From Ignelater luminosus (Eukaryota > Arthropoda > Insecta > Coleoptera > Elateridae): a stretch of 64,000 bases of DNA. This document shows positions 12,861-25,287 of the stretch, piece by piece. The notes under the pieces are model-generated. The model was not told where the DNA came from and searched no databases. It saw nothing but the letters and a program-made list of their open reading frames with translations. The DNA lies in assembly GCA_011009095.1 (NCBI GenBank), contig VTPC01091028.1, positions 9,882-73,881 of the forward strand, read 5' to 3'. Position numbers and translations under genes: made by a program. Position 1 is the first letter of the stretch, and every line of letters starts with the position of its first letter.

Positions 12861-13625
12861 AAAAGTTTCATTTTATAAAATTTTATTTGTTACCTCAAAA
12901 ATGATTTTTATACGTTCTTCCTTAAAGGAGCAAAAATAAAGAAACCGTTATACCTACCCTATGGGCGAAATGCTATATGCGTATAATGCATGAGCATGGG
13001 CGCTATTCGCTATTTTTGGAAGCCCCCAAGGATTACTTCAGTTATTTTGTTACTTCCAAATTTATAGAACAAGAAAGCACACAAGCTCACTATTTTTATT
13101 GACTTATTGTGTATTGATTTCCTCAATAAATGAAAAGAGTTAATTATTTAATTCTCACCATTTGTTAAAGGTTAACTTCTTCCTGTTTTATTTATTAATA
13201 AATAATAAAATATACTGTAATAGATTTTTAACATGTGTTTACATACAAGAATTCAGATAATGATTCAATTCTACAAAGCAAAATAAAAATTCTAAACACG
13301 TTTTAAAAAAGATATTCAAGATACGATAAACATTTATCTAAAAAAGGAAATGGTAATACTAAATATTAATAACTTTTAAATTACGCCGTAAAATTTGCGT
13401 AAATCTTTTGAGAAAATGCCGGTAGTCATTTACAACTTGCCTATCTAAGTAAACGCCATTTACGTACGGTGTAAAACTAATTCCATACGATTAGAGCAAA
13501 TAACTTTATGCACAATTAACTCAATTTACATTACAATGAAAAATGATGAAATAAATTTTAATTTTCACTACATATATAAAATTCAACAAAAGAAACAGAT
13601 TTTATTAGGTGATTAATTAAAGTCA

Positions 13626-14296
<671 letters not shown>

Positions 14297-14639
14297 CGTA
14301 AGGGGACGTTCTTTGAAATCCAGCTCCGTCGTAAGCTCTCCACGAACTCATCATCATATTTTGTGCATAAAATTGTCCTGCCGATAATGCACTAGCGTGA
14401 TGGGGTGATGCTCCTAGCGTATGTGCCGAAGGACCTGCTACGTCCCCGTAAGTACTGCCCGCATGAGCCCAGCTCGATTGATGTGCTGATGCTCCAAAAT
14501 GCCCACTTGCTGGGGATGGATATTGGGCCATCGATCTACTACTAGGGACATATACCGGTGATTGTTGTAAATGATGTTGATGGAAGCTACTACCGCCATC
14601 GCCATAACCTCCTGACCCTGCAGTACCAGAATGGAACAT
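14297..14639 (-). CDS. pnr: pannier-class GATA factor, first coding exon (N-terminal activation region)
   Basis: Starts with ATG at 14639-14637 and encodes residues 1-114 plus one base. The region is rich in Ser, Gly, His, Ala and Tyr (MFHSGTAGSGGYGDGG at the start). It contains SPVYVP at residues 27-32, a motif shared with the N-terminal activation regions of GATA4/5/6 proteins, and ends WRAYDGAGFQRTSPY before the donor G|GTGAGT. The ATG is the first in-frame Met after a clear acceptor (TTTTGTTTCAG ending at 14694), leaving 54 bases of leader in the same exon. The assembled protein is an activation region, two GATA fingers and a low-complexity tail. The role inferred from the family is a nuclear transcription activator in dorsal ectoderm, heart and sensory-bristle patterning. 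Naming follows finger similarity and the SPVYVP motif. Confidence 0.93.
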
Positions 14640-14693
14640 TTTTATTGTTTCTCTATGGACTAGAACGATGGGAGATTAATGCGTGAAAAGTAT
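14640..14693 (-). other. 5' UTR part of the first coding exon
   Basis: Leader bases between a strong splice acceptor (pyrimidine run then TTTCAG, complement of 14694-14699) and the ATG. The acceptor implies at least one non-coding exon further upstream on the minus strand, at higher coordinates. I could not identify that exon or the promoter. Confidence 0.7.
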
Positions 14694-16050
14694 CTGAAAC
14701 AAAAGAAGATTGTTAACTTACTGCAGTGAAATTGTTTAATTAAAGATAGCAAAAAATTGATTCCTAAAATTTATTTAAAATCTGCCCTTTTTAACAATAA
14801 GTATAGCTATAAAATCGAAAGATCATAAAATAGTACTGGTATACTTTTATAAATGTCAAAAAACGATTTAAATATTTTTTTCTTTACTAATCTTTATATG
14901 TTTTACCAAAAGTGTAAAATAAAACTTCCCTGACATTTATTCCTTTAGCGACGAAACTCAAATAATAAAATCTGCCTTTACCATATCTACTAATATGGAT
15001 ATTTTTTATAACTCTTTATGTAAATATTCAACCAACTTGTTTACCGTTAATTCAGGATACATTTTAAAATAGATTCAAACTAGTCTATAATCAACAGTTT
15101 ATCGGCAAAATAGTTTAGACCGTAGCTAAAAAATGAATTACGATTGTTTTCTCTATAAAGAGATACTCTTTCACCGTTTAGTTGTTATAAGTCATTTAGG
15201 GATTATAGGATTATTCTGTCATTTCTACAACGTACAGGTTAAAGACGTTTGTAAGAGTAAACTTCAGATTATTCAAATTAGTTGTGTCTTCTTTAGATAT
15301 TTTTGTTTTTGCGTTTAAATTATTATAATTTCAGCGTGTTTATTTCAAAATATTGCCCAGAAAGCATACTAATTAACTTGAAACTAATGAGATTAAAGTT
15401 TTAAAGGATATTTCGACTATTCAGTCATAAATCCTTTTAAAAAAAATCATCATAGGTGATGATAGTAACTGATTTAAACAAGCATCTAAAGTTTATCTCT
15501 ATATTTTGTAAAGAGATCTTGAGGATTGACCAAAATTACTAACATACAAAATTTACTGTAAAAGCATTTGCCTGTTGTCCAACGTTTCGGTAACATTTTC
15601 ACCCTCTCCGGGAATATAACTTATCTAATATTTATCGCTGAATTGCTGATAAATAATATCATAATCTTAAATATTGTCTTTGTTGTAACTTCAGTTATAC
15701 TTTCGCAATATCCAAAAAACTCGTCACATTTGTATTTTGTTAGTATTACGTTAGTTTTGTTTGAATTAGAAAAGAAGTACATTGCTGTTCTAACTTTTTG
15801 CTTGTTTTCAACATGTAGCACGGTGTCTCAATAAAAATAACTTATGATTCTTTCTATTGGCTAGTTCTTTCATATCCTTAGATGTTTGTTTTACAAGCCT
15901 CCATATTTCTCTTTGATGTTATCGTAGAAAAACATTTTTCCTAATTATTGCTTGTGTCCATTTTGTCTCATCGTACCTACTTCTCTTCAGTCAATTAATG
16001 TTGTGATAGAGGCCGCGCTACGAAGTTATGAAGCTAACACTATTGTTGAT
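14694..16050 (-). other. Upstream intron or flank, nothing recognised
   Basis: AT-rich sequence, presumably the intron between an unseen 5' non-coding exon and the first coding exon. The reading frames present here, for example at 15133-15318 and 15568-15834, are AT-driven and resemble no family. Confidence 0.5.
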
Positions 16051-16088
16051 TACTAACTATATTGTGGTAACGAAATGATTCTCTTCAG

Positions 16089-16262
16089 GACGCGCTCTGT
16101 GGAAGACGGCATCATCATCAGAACAGCAGTCTAGCCTCTCAGCTGAGACATGGACACCCGAGGAGTAGCAGTGAGAGAGAAATGCTGCTTCAGCCAGGTG
16201 TCCACGGATCCCAAAGCAGAGAGAACCCGGACTGCAACAGGAAAAGATTTGCTTGCGTTTGA
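16089..16262 (+). other. Exon-like G+C-rich open frame, unrecognised
   Basis: After a plausible acceptor (GATTCTCTTCAG ending at 16088) the plus frame is open for 57 codons to TGA at 16260-16262. It reads Arg/His/Ser-rich sequence including GRRHHHQNSS and ENPDCNRKRFACV. The segment is much more G+C-rich than its flanks and has mixed codon use, as an exon would. The minus strand is also open across it (16057-16269), so strand is uncertain. It could be a terminal exon of an unknown gene, a non-coding exon of the GATA gene, or an old repeat. I recognise no domain. Confidence 0.25.
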
Positions 16263-16619
16263 ATACCACTAAAATCTGATTAGAGCAGTGTAAATACAGA
16301 GTGATTTGTAATATTATTCATGACCAAAACACTACGATGATCGCCAAAGCAAATATAAGTATTTTAGACGACTTTACAGTGCTGGACAACCAGACGTATG
16401 CATTTTGAAAACTGAAAGTAAAACTTTCAAAAATACTACGAGACCACGTATTATAAGTACAATCTGTTGATTGTGCACTAGCCTGGTAAAGACGCTTCTA
16501 TTCTTGGTTTCTCTTAAAATTGGCTTCTGCTTTCCTTTGAATTAAGTTTAAAATAAATTACGTACAGATATTTAAAGTTTAAAATAGTTGTGTGTTTTTG
16601 AAAAGAAATGAAGACCGTA

Positions 16620-17290
16620 GTAAGCTATAACATGTCCTATATGGCGACCTGTTAACCGACTGGGCTGCTAGGCGTTATTGTGCATCAGGCGCAGTAGTTC
16701 AAGGAGCGCTGGACTCGTAGAATTGACTCTTTTCTCGCCGACACTTGAATAGGAGTAAACAGAGATGTGTTATTCCAAGCTAGCTGAACGTTCCGCGTGA
16801 TGTCGGTCGGTTTAAGCGTCTGCAGAAACTTCCGTATTCCAACGTCACTCTATCTTTGAGGAGACGCAGGCCCAGGTATAGCGCTTGTTACCCAAGATCA
16901 CCCCACATTCTGGGAAAGGCGCAGGCTCCTAGACCTTGCAATCCCTGTTCCGCGTAGGTTTTTGCCTTGGGAGTAAAGCAATGTATAGTTTTTGTTCTCC
17001 TGGATGTCCGCTTACCGAACCCGTTTAGGCTTGCAATACCAAAGTGAAGTGAAGGTGTGGCCCTGATGGTCATTTGTATACGGTGGCCAACCAACATAGG
17101 TCTTCACCATGAGTTAGACTCCCGCCAACCATATGCATTACCCCTGTCGTAGACTCCAAGATACTGGCCTTCAGAATTCCAACAACAATACATCAATGGC
17201 AACACGTGGGCACCACACAGCTTCTACCATGTTCGTACACCAGAAGAAGGTCTAAGAAGAAGAAGGTTTAAAGCGGCCACTGCGGCATCA
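16620..17290. other. G+C-rich block of unknown origin
   Basis: About 670 bp of mixed-composition sequence between AT-rich flanks, with no long reading frame. The best plus-strand stretch (about 17188-17297) encodes an Arg-rich tail and ends in TCATCATTATGATCATTATC. This could be an untranslated region, a decayed retroelement, or promoter-proximal sequence of the GATA gene. Nothing identifies it. Confidence 0.3.
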
Positions 17291-17465
17291 TCATTATGAT
17301 CATTATCCGCATAGACTGATACTATTTAACTTTTATTGTTAAAACAAAAAAATTAGCAAAAATTTCTTTTTGCTCTTTTATTTGTTTTGATTATTTTCTT
17401 TCTCTTTGTTCTTCTTTTTCTCTGGTTAACATTATTTTTCTTACCTTTTTTGGTTGCATTTGCAG

Positions 17466-17627
17466 GATGCTGAGTCTTATCTATTTAATAAAATAAACTA
17501 TAGGTTGCAATAAAATTATGTCCAAACTGAGAAAGAAAGTTTGCGTTGCGTCGATTCTACCGAGTGGTGTTGTTTTGGAGCTGAGGAGCTAGATACTACT
17601 GCTAGAACTTGTTCTTGCTGGCTGAAG
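17466..17627 (+). pseudogene. Candidate exon with strong splice sites and one in-frame stop
   Basis: A pyrimidine-rich tract (about 17340-17460) leads into TTTGCAG, and 162 bases later there is AAG|GTAAGT. Between them one frame of exactly 54 codons runs from acceptor to donor, interrupted only by TAA at 17511-17513. The second part is Cys-rich (CVDSTEWCCFGAEEL, then CSCWLK). Strong sites at both ends, a length divisible by three and high G+C suggest a real or recently lost exon on the strand opposite to pannier. I recognise no domain. A chance arrangement is possible: the first 48 bases are AT-rich and look non-coding, so the true exon could start later. Confidence 0.3.
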
Positions 17628-17950
17628 GTAAGTACTTCTTCTTGAGACATCTTTTCTGGTTTGGTTGAGTGCGCTGAAGTCACTGGCGAACTCGGTTATC
17701 CGGGTCTTTCTTTATACATCTTGGATCGAAGTGAGTTGTGGGAAGAGTCGCGGATCAGTCAGTGGAATTTTTTGTTGGTAGCAAACTGAACATATTTGTC
17801 ATCCTGTATAATAACTGTTACTGCACAAACATAGATTTTGACTATCCTCTCGTTTTGCATCCTTTTTTCTAATAATGATGAACATATTTCGAAACAATGC
17901 ATCGGTTAGAATAAAAAATTAATGTATCTGGATTTTCGTTTTTACCCAGA

Positions 17951-18295
17951 TCAACCTTTCATTTTGAAATTTTCGATTGTTGAAAACAGAGGAGAAACTG
18001 AATAGACTGTGCATCTTTCTCTTTTATCTAGCGGTGTAGTACACAGTGAATCATCAGACGGTATTTCATCAATTCTAAGTGCTGGTACTATGAATTTGAT
18101 TTTTACGGTAATCAACACACGATCACCAGAAATTACATTTGATTGAATACCTTCTTCTACTGTTCCCCTCTCGATCACTATTGTAGCCGCCGTTATACCG
18201 AGCGTAGTCTTAACACAATATTCTTTGACTCAACAGGAAAAAGTGGTCCCATTTTCTGTCACCATCTGCTCTGATTCTTTTTATTCACGTCGTAA
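17951..18295 (-). pseudogene. Unrecognised open stretch, minus strand
   Basis: A minus-strand frame reads about 105 codons from near 18290 to TGA at 17951-17953, broken by one TGA near residue 17. The composition looks protein-like, for example TLGITAATIVIERGTVEEG, SGDRVLITVKIKF and TPLDKRERCTVYSVSP, unlike the Leu/Phe/Asn/Lys noise of nearby random frames. No start, splice site or family is recognised. It could be a decayed gene or transposon-encoded protein. Confidence 0.25.
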
Positions 18296-18299
18296 TTAT

Positions 18300-21200
18300 T
18301 ATAGCTTTTTATAGAGAAATTTCCTGGTGACTAGTTACTCTCCCTTGTTTCCAAATTAATTAATCTCTTAACTTATTTTCAGTCTTTGAATTTGTCTTTC
18401 TATTTGCAGCATCAAGAGATTCTAACTAAGGTAGTTTTATAGCCATAGCAATAATTTGACAATTACAGAAGACCTGATCAATTGATTTCCTCGATTTAGA
18501 GGATTTTCTTTAGACAATAAATTATTGCAGATCCAATTCCTAATTTTAATCTTATGCAGGTTTAAACATAGTTAGATTGTTGACGAAAATTATGATATTG
18601 CATATTTTGTGGATTTGTAAGTAGCAGTGTTGCTGTAGTTCTTTCCATCAAAATAGATTCAGATTTTGAATTAACAGAAGTGTTATATTTATGAGTTATT
18701 ATAGTAATTTCAGCGGTTGACTGAAACCATTCTTTTAAAATACCAAAAGACTTACCACTGAAACGTCAAAGGCAGAAAGTGGGCAACTCCAAACATTTCT
18801 GTCAACTTTCTACTTCATGGCTCATGATCACTTCTGATATAATTGGATGAGATTGCATTTTTTGTATCGCTGCAAGCACTCCACTACTTTTATATTATGT
18901 ATTTCTTTGTTTATTGGAGAATCGATAAAGAAAACTTATATTCAATAATATTACAATTGAAATGAGCCTTCTATATCTTTCCGCGACTCAAAATATGCTG
19001 CCAAATAACGTTTAACGGTAAATCTAGTATTAACTACAGTTAATTTTCTGAAGTACCTGCCGAGTTATTGATGGCCCATTCATAGCAAAGCTGTAGCAAA
19101 AGTTTCTGTTCGGATGAACATACAGTATACCGAAAAATCAGATGATATCAAGTATCAAATATCAGTGATTATTATTATAAACGGGTATGCATGGTATACA
19201 ATTGCCAAAAAAAAACGATTAATGTTTTAAAACAAGAAAGTCACATGTGTAGCTGTGTAAAAATAATACTATAAGCAACTATGGAACAACAAATTAAATG
19301 GCATCAAGAGTGTTAGGTGTAACTAGCTTATATTGATTCAGTTTTTCCGTCATTCATTGGTGGTAACAACCAAAATAGAATAGAAACAGAAATAGCAAAT
19401 TCTCTTACGTAAATGCATGATATTTTCAATATGTAATGATACAAAAACTCGTACAATTAATTTAACATTGCTACAATAATGATCTTAACAGAGTTAAACT
19501 TGCAACTCCTAACACAAATTCAAAATGTAGGTTTAACTAATAAATTGGATTAAAAGGAAAAAAAGAAAAATTTAAAAAAAGAATCCATTCAGTCGGTCTT
19601 GCCATAAAAGCTTTCGCGATAAGATGACGACGGTGTAAATCAGTAGATTGCAGAAACCAAGAGTGGTCTGGCGCGAGTTCCAGGAACCTCACGACTTGCT
19701 CCTGGCTTTTCTACACACACATCTACATTACACCAACTTGAGTGGTTCGCTAATGGCTTTTTGACTTTGCCTTTTGCATAACTTTAGTCCCGACAGTATT
19801 TTATTAGAAAGAAAATCAAGAACTGAAAACTTTATGTTGTTAGATGGTTAATTTATTTCTGTTTTTTCGTTGGCATGCGGAAGATTTCTGTAATGTTTTA
19901 GAATTAGAATTAAAAAGACTTTTTGCTTTATAACTAGTAAATTACGTCAAATAATTTTATCTGATAAAAGTTGATCCAATAAAGCAATAAATAATCTGAA
20001 TAGTTTGGTATTTTTAAACCTAGAGTAGGGTTTTGTGATTTATGATCGTGTAACCTAATACTCGAAGCAGGCGCATCTCTCAACATATTTATATAACAAC
20101 ACGAGGGATTCTTGACATACATCTTAATAATTTCTAACCTTATTTCTTTTGTTTTTTCCAGATATTACAGTGAAATTTTTACCCTCCATTTGGTCTTGTC
20201 TAAATTTAATAGTTTCTATAAATCGTAAGATAAGTCCAATCAGGAAATGACGTGTTTAGATTATATTGTAATTATTGGCCCTTTGATTTAATGGCAAACG
20301 CTGAAAGTCTTTTGTAATACGTCTTTAAGTGAAATAGGAAGAAAAGGATGTCAGGTATATTAAGGTATATCTTATCTGCGGTTCATTAACTGCACTCGTT
20401 ATCCTAGACATGTGCTTCTTTAAATGTGCAGCTTGCTTTTTGACTTTTCTGGGGGGTTAAGTCGTACAGCAAATGTCCACGTTTTCCTTATTTAGATTTT
20501 CTAAAATTGTTGAAGTACGTAAGCAAATAAACCGTGACGATTTCACTTATATACATAAATTGGTGTCGTTGAATTGCCAATTGATGTTAAATGTAATAAA
20601 ACAACGAAATTTAAATGTTACACCAGTAGCATATCGCGGAAATTATGATAACAATATCTGCATAATTAGTGTCACTCGAAAAGCCTACCGATAAGCACAC
20701 GATAACTTATCAAAGTGCTAGAACCTCGCATTTAACTACACGTTCTCTTATCATGCACAACATAACATCGATGTACAAAATAACAGTCTATTTTTAACCA
20801 AGCAATTGTTGTTAAGAATTTGCTATTCGTTTTTCCTAGAAAGGAATAATTAATATGAAATGCGGAATTGCAATAAATTTCACAACTAGAATAATATGTG
20901 GAATATATTTTAAGCTTTTCCCCCTAACTGACGTAATATTTCAAACTTAGTTCCGTTTGTCAGCAAACGTGTGCGTTAAGAAATGTGAACCCAATACATT
21001 CCCTACGGTTACTAGTTGTTACCGTACTAAATTTACTGTCTGGAATTTACGAACACACCCTTCATCACTAATAATTACTCTTGACTTCTAATTTTCTCTT
21101 ATTTTACTACGAAATTTCTATGGATTTAAGAACAAAGAAAATGCTTGCAAATTTATGATGTATATCTTGATCAAATCTTCTATCTTTCAGTAAGGTTAGA

Positions 21201-21988
21201 AAAATTCTTTACGATACATAACTTCATTTTGAACAAATAAGTTTCTTTTTGGCTTTAGTTTAGATACACTTTGAAGAACAACGACTGGAACTTTTAGTGC
21301 TCATTATTTAAGCAATAATTTGCTTTCCTAAGAAATTATGATAAAGAATGAAAAAGCAAGTCAGTGTAACTTCCTATCTTGGTTTTACTACTAAAATATG
21401 CCATTTTTTATCAACGCCAGAAAATCAAAAGTAGTTTTTTATGTAAATAACATTTAGATATCTAAATCATGTTTACAAATCTTGTGTTTGAACACCGTTT
21501 CAAGCAAAGTATATAGTATTTTGTAAAATTTGTTTTGATGAGAATTTGCAATTTATTTGTGTTTTCAATAAAGGTCTTCTTCTTAAAGATCATAAATATT
21601 AATTATTGACAACTTCCCCTATAAAAAGTTTTATTCCAGTGTGCAATATCTGCAGTGTTGTATAAAAGCTGAAACTGAGAGGTTTTCTATAAGGTAGCCA
21701 GTTTTCTTCGAAAACACTTGTAAAACATTTCAATTTCTTTAAAATTTTAGTTATATGGAAACATTTATAGAGGTTAAAAATCATAATTGATTGTTGTGCA
21801 TCATCTATAAAACTTTAATATAAAAAATATTTTTTATAAGTACTCTTTTATGTATTCTCTTTTGTGCTCTTTTCGCCGGAGAAGTGATGTACTGTTAACA
21901 AAATGTCAATAATTTAGCAGTTTGAGAATTTTAAACATGGAACTGTTCAGAGTCAAGTCGATCTTAACTCAGAAATGAATTACACGTA
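18300..21988. other. Intergenic or intronic sequence, no gene recognised
   Basis: AT-rich. A somewhat G+C-richer 150-bp patch near 19,600-19,750 contains CCAGGA and TCCTGG in inverted arrangement. GATA-like motifs occur singly near 20,370 and 20,710-20,745. No coding sequence or repeat could be supported. Confidence 0.5.
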
Positions 21989-22483
21989 CAGTGAAGTCTC
22001 CAAGAAGCGGACACCGTCTGTTGCAAACATTCATATGCGTTCATTTGAGATGTCCGCTTAGAAGAAACAAACAAACAAGAAGATTACATTAAAACAAGTA
22101 AGAAGCAGATTTTCTATTAAACAAAATAACTACATGATGTTATGAAAATAATAGTAAGATAAGCCAAATTAAAGAATGAAAAGGTAAAAACTTATTTAAT
22201 TTAACTTCTGATAAGTAGTATACAAGTATGTAATAGTTATGTATAAACTTATAAATCTCAATAATCAACAACATAATAGAAAAGATAAACACGCCGAAAT
22301 TAGCAGAAACATTTAGAACAAGAACTACTGGTGTTGAATTCTAACGTGAAAATGTCAAAACTTTATGAACTGTCCGCGTCTGTGTATTAGAGTGTCCGGC
22401 TAAAAGATATGTCTTAGTACTAACCTTGTACCAGGAAAACTTTGTTTCTACAAAAGAAGTGTTCGTAATGCAGAGTTTTACTG
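21989..22483. mobile_element. Non-autonomous pogo/Tigger-like DNA element
   Basis: A 495-bp element bounded by TA target duplications (21987-21988 and 22484-22485), with CAGT at each terminus. The left end is CAGTGAAGTCTCCAAGAAGC and the complement of the right end is CAGTAAAACTCTGCATTACG. Ends of this type, with nearby GTCCG/CGGAC motifs, are typical of pogo/Tigger elements. The termini have diverged and there is no transposase frame. The right-hand TA is also the left flank of the adjoining mariner. Confidence 0.55.
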
Positions 22484-22485
22484 TA

Positions 22486-23501
22486 CGAGGGTGGTTTGAT
22501 AAGTGTTTAGGCTGACCACGAAGATGGCACCACAGGTCAAAATGCTTTTATAGTTAGGATGGTCCATCCTTCACATGGCACTGCTGAAAATGTCACCAAT
22601 TTTGAACGCGTAGTTTTTGTTTGACAGTCGTTTGTGTCAGTCAATGTCAATGATTTGTAAAGAATGAAACCAATCGAAGATCGTTCAGTTATAAAATTCT
22701 TGCGTTTGAAGGGTCAAACTCCAACGGAAAAAAGCCGAGTGGAACGCTGTCTACAGGGAGTCTGCCCCTTCGTTCGCCACCGTAAAAACTGAGTGGCAGA
22801 GTTTAAACGTGGCCGTACGAGTGTGTTTGATGAAGAGCGTCCGGAAAGGCCAAAAACAGCAACCGTTGAGGATATCATTGAAAAAGTATAAAATCGTGTT
22901 CGATGATCGTCGAATGAAAATAAGAGAGATAGCACAAACCGCTGGCATATCAACAGAACGCGTTTTAAAATATTACATAAAGCTGTCCGCGCGATGGGTG
23001 CCGCGCTTGTTGACATTGGACCAAAAACGAATGCGCATGGACATCTCAAAGGAGCTGTTGGATCGATTTAAGCTTAATTCAATAAACTTTTTGCGGCGAT
23101 TTGTAACTGTTAATAAAATATGGGTCCATTATTATACACCAGAGACCAAACAGTGGACTTCAACAAGCGAACCTGCTCTGAAAGAGGCGAAGACGGTGCT
23201 ATCGCTAGGGAAAGTAATGATGACTGTCTTTTGGGATTCACATGGCATATTGTTCATAGACTATTTGCAAAAAAGAAAAACAATAACAGGATTGTATTAT
23301 GCTTCATTATTTGACAGGTTGAACAAAAGAATCCAGTCCAAACGACCGCGTATTTTGCAGACTTTCAGACATCGTATTTTGGAGCATCGATGGATAAAGT
23401 ATATAGACTTAAAAAAGGATTATGTAGAAAAATAAAATTGATTTTGACCAAAAAAAACACTTCGTTCTATGTTAATCTAAAGACTTATCAAATCACCTTC
23501 G
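22486..23501 (+). mobile_element. mariner element, internally deleted
   Basis: A 1,016-bp mariner flanked by TA on both sides (22484-22485, 23502-23503). Its 28-bp terminal inverted repeats match at 23 positions (left CGAGGGTGGTTTGATAAGTG, right complement CGAAGGTGATTTGATAAGTC). Full-length mariners are about 1.3 kb; this copy lacks roughly 0.3 kb of the catalytic region. Confidence 0.88.
22664..23435 (+). pseudogene. mariner transposase pseudogene (mellifera-like subfamily)
   Basis: The reading frame opens at ATG 22664 with a helix-turn-helix region (RSVIKFLRLKG) and VAEFKRGRTS after a Trp-to-stop change (TGA). It then shifts frame near 22,885-22,890 and continues through REIAQTAGISTERV, RWVPRLLT, FLRRFVTV and VMMTVFWD. 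The first catalytic aspartate is lost: the usual VDETW reads VNKIW. After QSKRP the sequence jumps to the C-terminal LEHRWIKYIDLKKDYVEK, so the segment holding the second and third catalytic aspartates is deleted. It is therefore inactive for several independent reasons. The sequence style matches the honeybee-type (mellifera) mariner subfamily. Confidence 0.9.
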
Positions 23502-23503
23502 TA

Positions 23504-24133
23504 TATGATATTATAAGATTTTTATATGCTACACGTTCATTTTGGATTTTCAAATAAAAATTAATTTTATAAATTTTTGATAACAAAGCGGCATCAATTT
23601 AACTGTAATTACAAAGAATTCTCTATTAATATTTTTTTTGTTAATTAGGGTGATAAACAAAAAGATGAGAATGATTAAGCTTTTAGATTATTTTCCTCTA
23701 AATGACTACCATTAAATCAACTTTTGGCTTTTGTGATGAAAATCAGCACTATACAACAATTTCCCTGAGTGGACGATATTTAAGAAATATTTATATAATA
23801 TACATATAAATAATATCCCTCTTATAAAATAACTTTGTTTTGTTGTATGTACTTTGTACACATTTGTGCTGATGTAAATATAAAACAATTTCTATACAAC
23901 TCGATCGTGAACATTGTACCTAACCTCACTCATTGTATCATACTTTGCCTTGTATATTTGCTATTTTAAATAAATAAAGCTGTTCAAATTCAAGCAATTA
24001 TTCGTAAATGTTTGTTGGTACTTAATATTAGTTATTCAATTAAACCAATTTTAATAAAATTTGTTCGAAGACAATGTCATAATATCTTCCACACTACAGT
24101 AGGCTAAGTTTAAAGAGTTTAAGAAGTTTAATA
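23504..24133. other. Spacer between two mariners, nothing recognised
   Basis: AT-rich sequence of about 630 bp with no gene, element end or motif cluster that I can support. Confidence 0.5.
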
Positions 24134-25287
24134 TCACTATGTCCAGAAAGTAAGTTCATTTTTACTGGTAAAATAAAACAAATCGATATTAGGAAAAATA
24201 ATTTATTGCAAAACAATCTGTAGACTTAAAACTATTAGTCAACATAGCTACCACCATTTTGTAAGCATTTATCGTAGCGTGGCACTAATTTTTGTATTCC
24301 TTCGTCATAAAACGTTGACGCCTGTGACTGTAACCAAGTTGCAACATGTTCTTTAATCTCATCGTCGTCATTGAATTTCTTGCCAGCGAGGTTTGATTTT
24401 AGGCTTAATAACAGGAAGAAGTCACTGGGAGCAAGGTCCGGACTATACGGTGGGTGGTCAAATTGTTCCCATCCAAATTGAGTCAAAAGTTGCTGTGTAA
24501 GGTTTGCAGTGTGGGGGCGAGCATTGTCATGAATCAACAAAATGCCGCTAGTGAGCTTTCCACGGCGCTTATTCTGAATTGCACGACGCAGTTTCCTTGG
24601 CGTATCACAGTAAGCAATAGCGGTAATTGTTTCGCGCCGTGGTAGAAAGTCCACTAAAAGAACACCACATCTGTCCCAAAACACTGTGCACATGATTTTC
24701 CGGGTTGTCAAATTCGGCTTCGATGTTGTCTTTGCTGGTGACGATGTGTGCCTCCATTTCATCTATTGCCGTTTTGTCTCATGTGTCTCATAGGCTAGCC
24801 AAGTCTCGTCCCCAGTCACTATACTGTTAAGGAAATGGTCCCCGTCATTGTGATAACGAGTCAAAAATTCAAGAGCAGCACCTAGGCGTTTTTCCTTGTG
24901 ATCCTCGGTAAGAGTTTTCGGTACCAAGCGTGCACAAAGCTTTCGATATCCCAGTTTGTCATGAACAATTTCATGAAGAAGGGATCGTGAAATTAGGGGA
25001 AATTCCATAGAAAGAATAGAAATCGTAAACTTACGGTTTCCTCTAACTTTTTCATTCACTGCATGAACAAGTTCATCATTAACCAATGATGGACGTCCAC
25101 TTCTTCCTTCATCGTGCACGTTTACACGGCCATTGTTAAATTTTTTTACCCATCTCACAACCATAGAATAACTCATTACATTCTGTCCATACACCTCAGA
25201 GAGCTGTTGATGAATGTCCACTGGTTTCAAATTTTTCGCATTGAGAAACCGAATCACTGATCTAATCTCGCAATCGGCGGAATTTTC
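24134..25287 (-). mobile_element. mariner element, 5'-truncated copy
   Basis: Minus-strand mariner. Its 3' terminal inverted repeat begins at 24134 (TCACTATGTCCAGAAAGTAA) next to a TA. The homology with the second copy at 35685-36911 stops at about 25287, just inside the start of the transposase. The 5' terminal repeat, leader and start codon are missing, and the sequence beyond 25287 is unrelated. It is an end-truncated copy that could not transpose. Confidence 0.88.
24235..25287 (-). pseudogene. mariner transposase pseudogene, nearly complete
   Basis: One frame covers almost the whole transposase, from about residue 7 (ENSADCEIRSVIRFL) to the TAA at 24237-24235. It carries the helix-turn-helix region, the inter-domain stretch with DEGRSGRPS, and all three catalytic aspartates: TGDETW, HDNARPH and SPDLAPSD. 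Exactly 34 residues separate the second and third (D,D34D). Only two defects are visible: the missing N-terminus and an amber TAG (complement of 24763-24765) directly after HETKRQ. The same TAG occurs at the same codon in the second copy, so it was probably inherited. Family: mariner; subfamily not determined. Confidence 0.92.
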
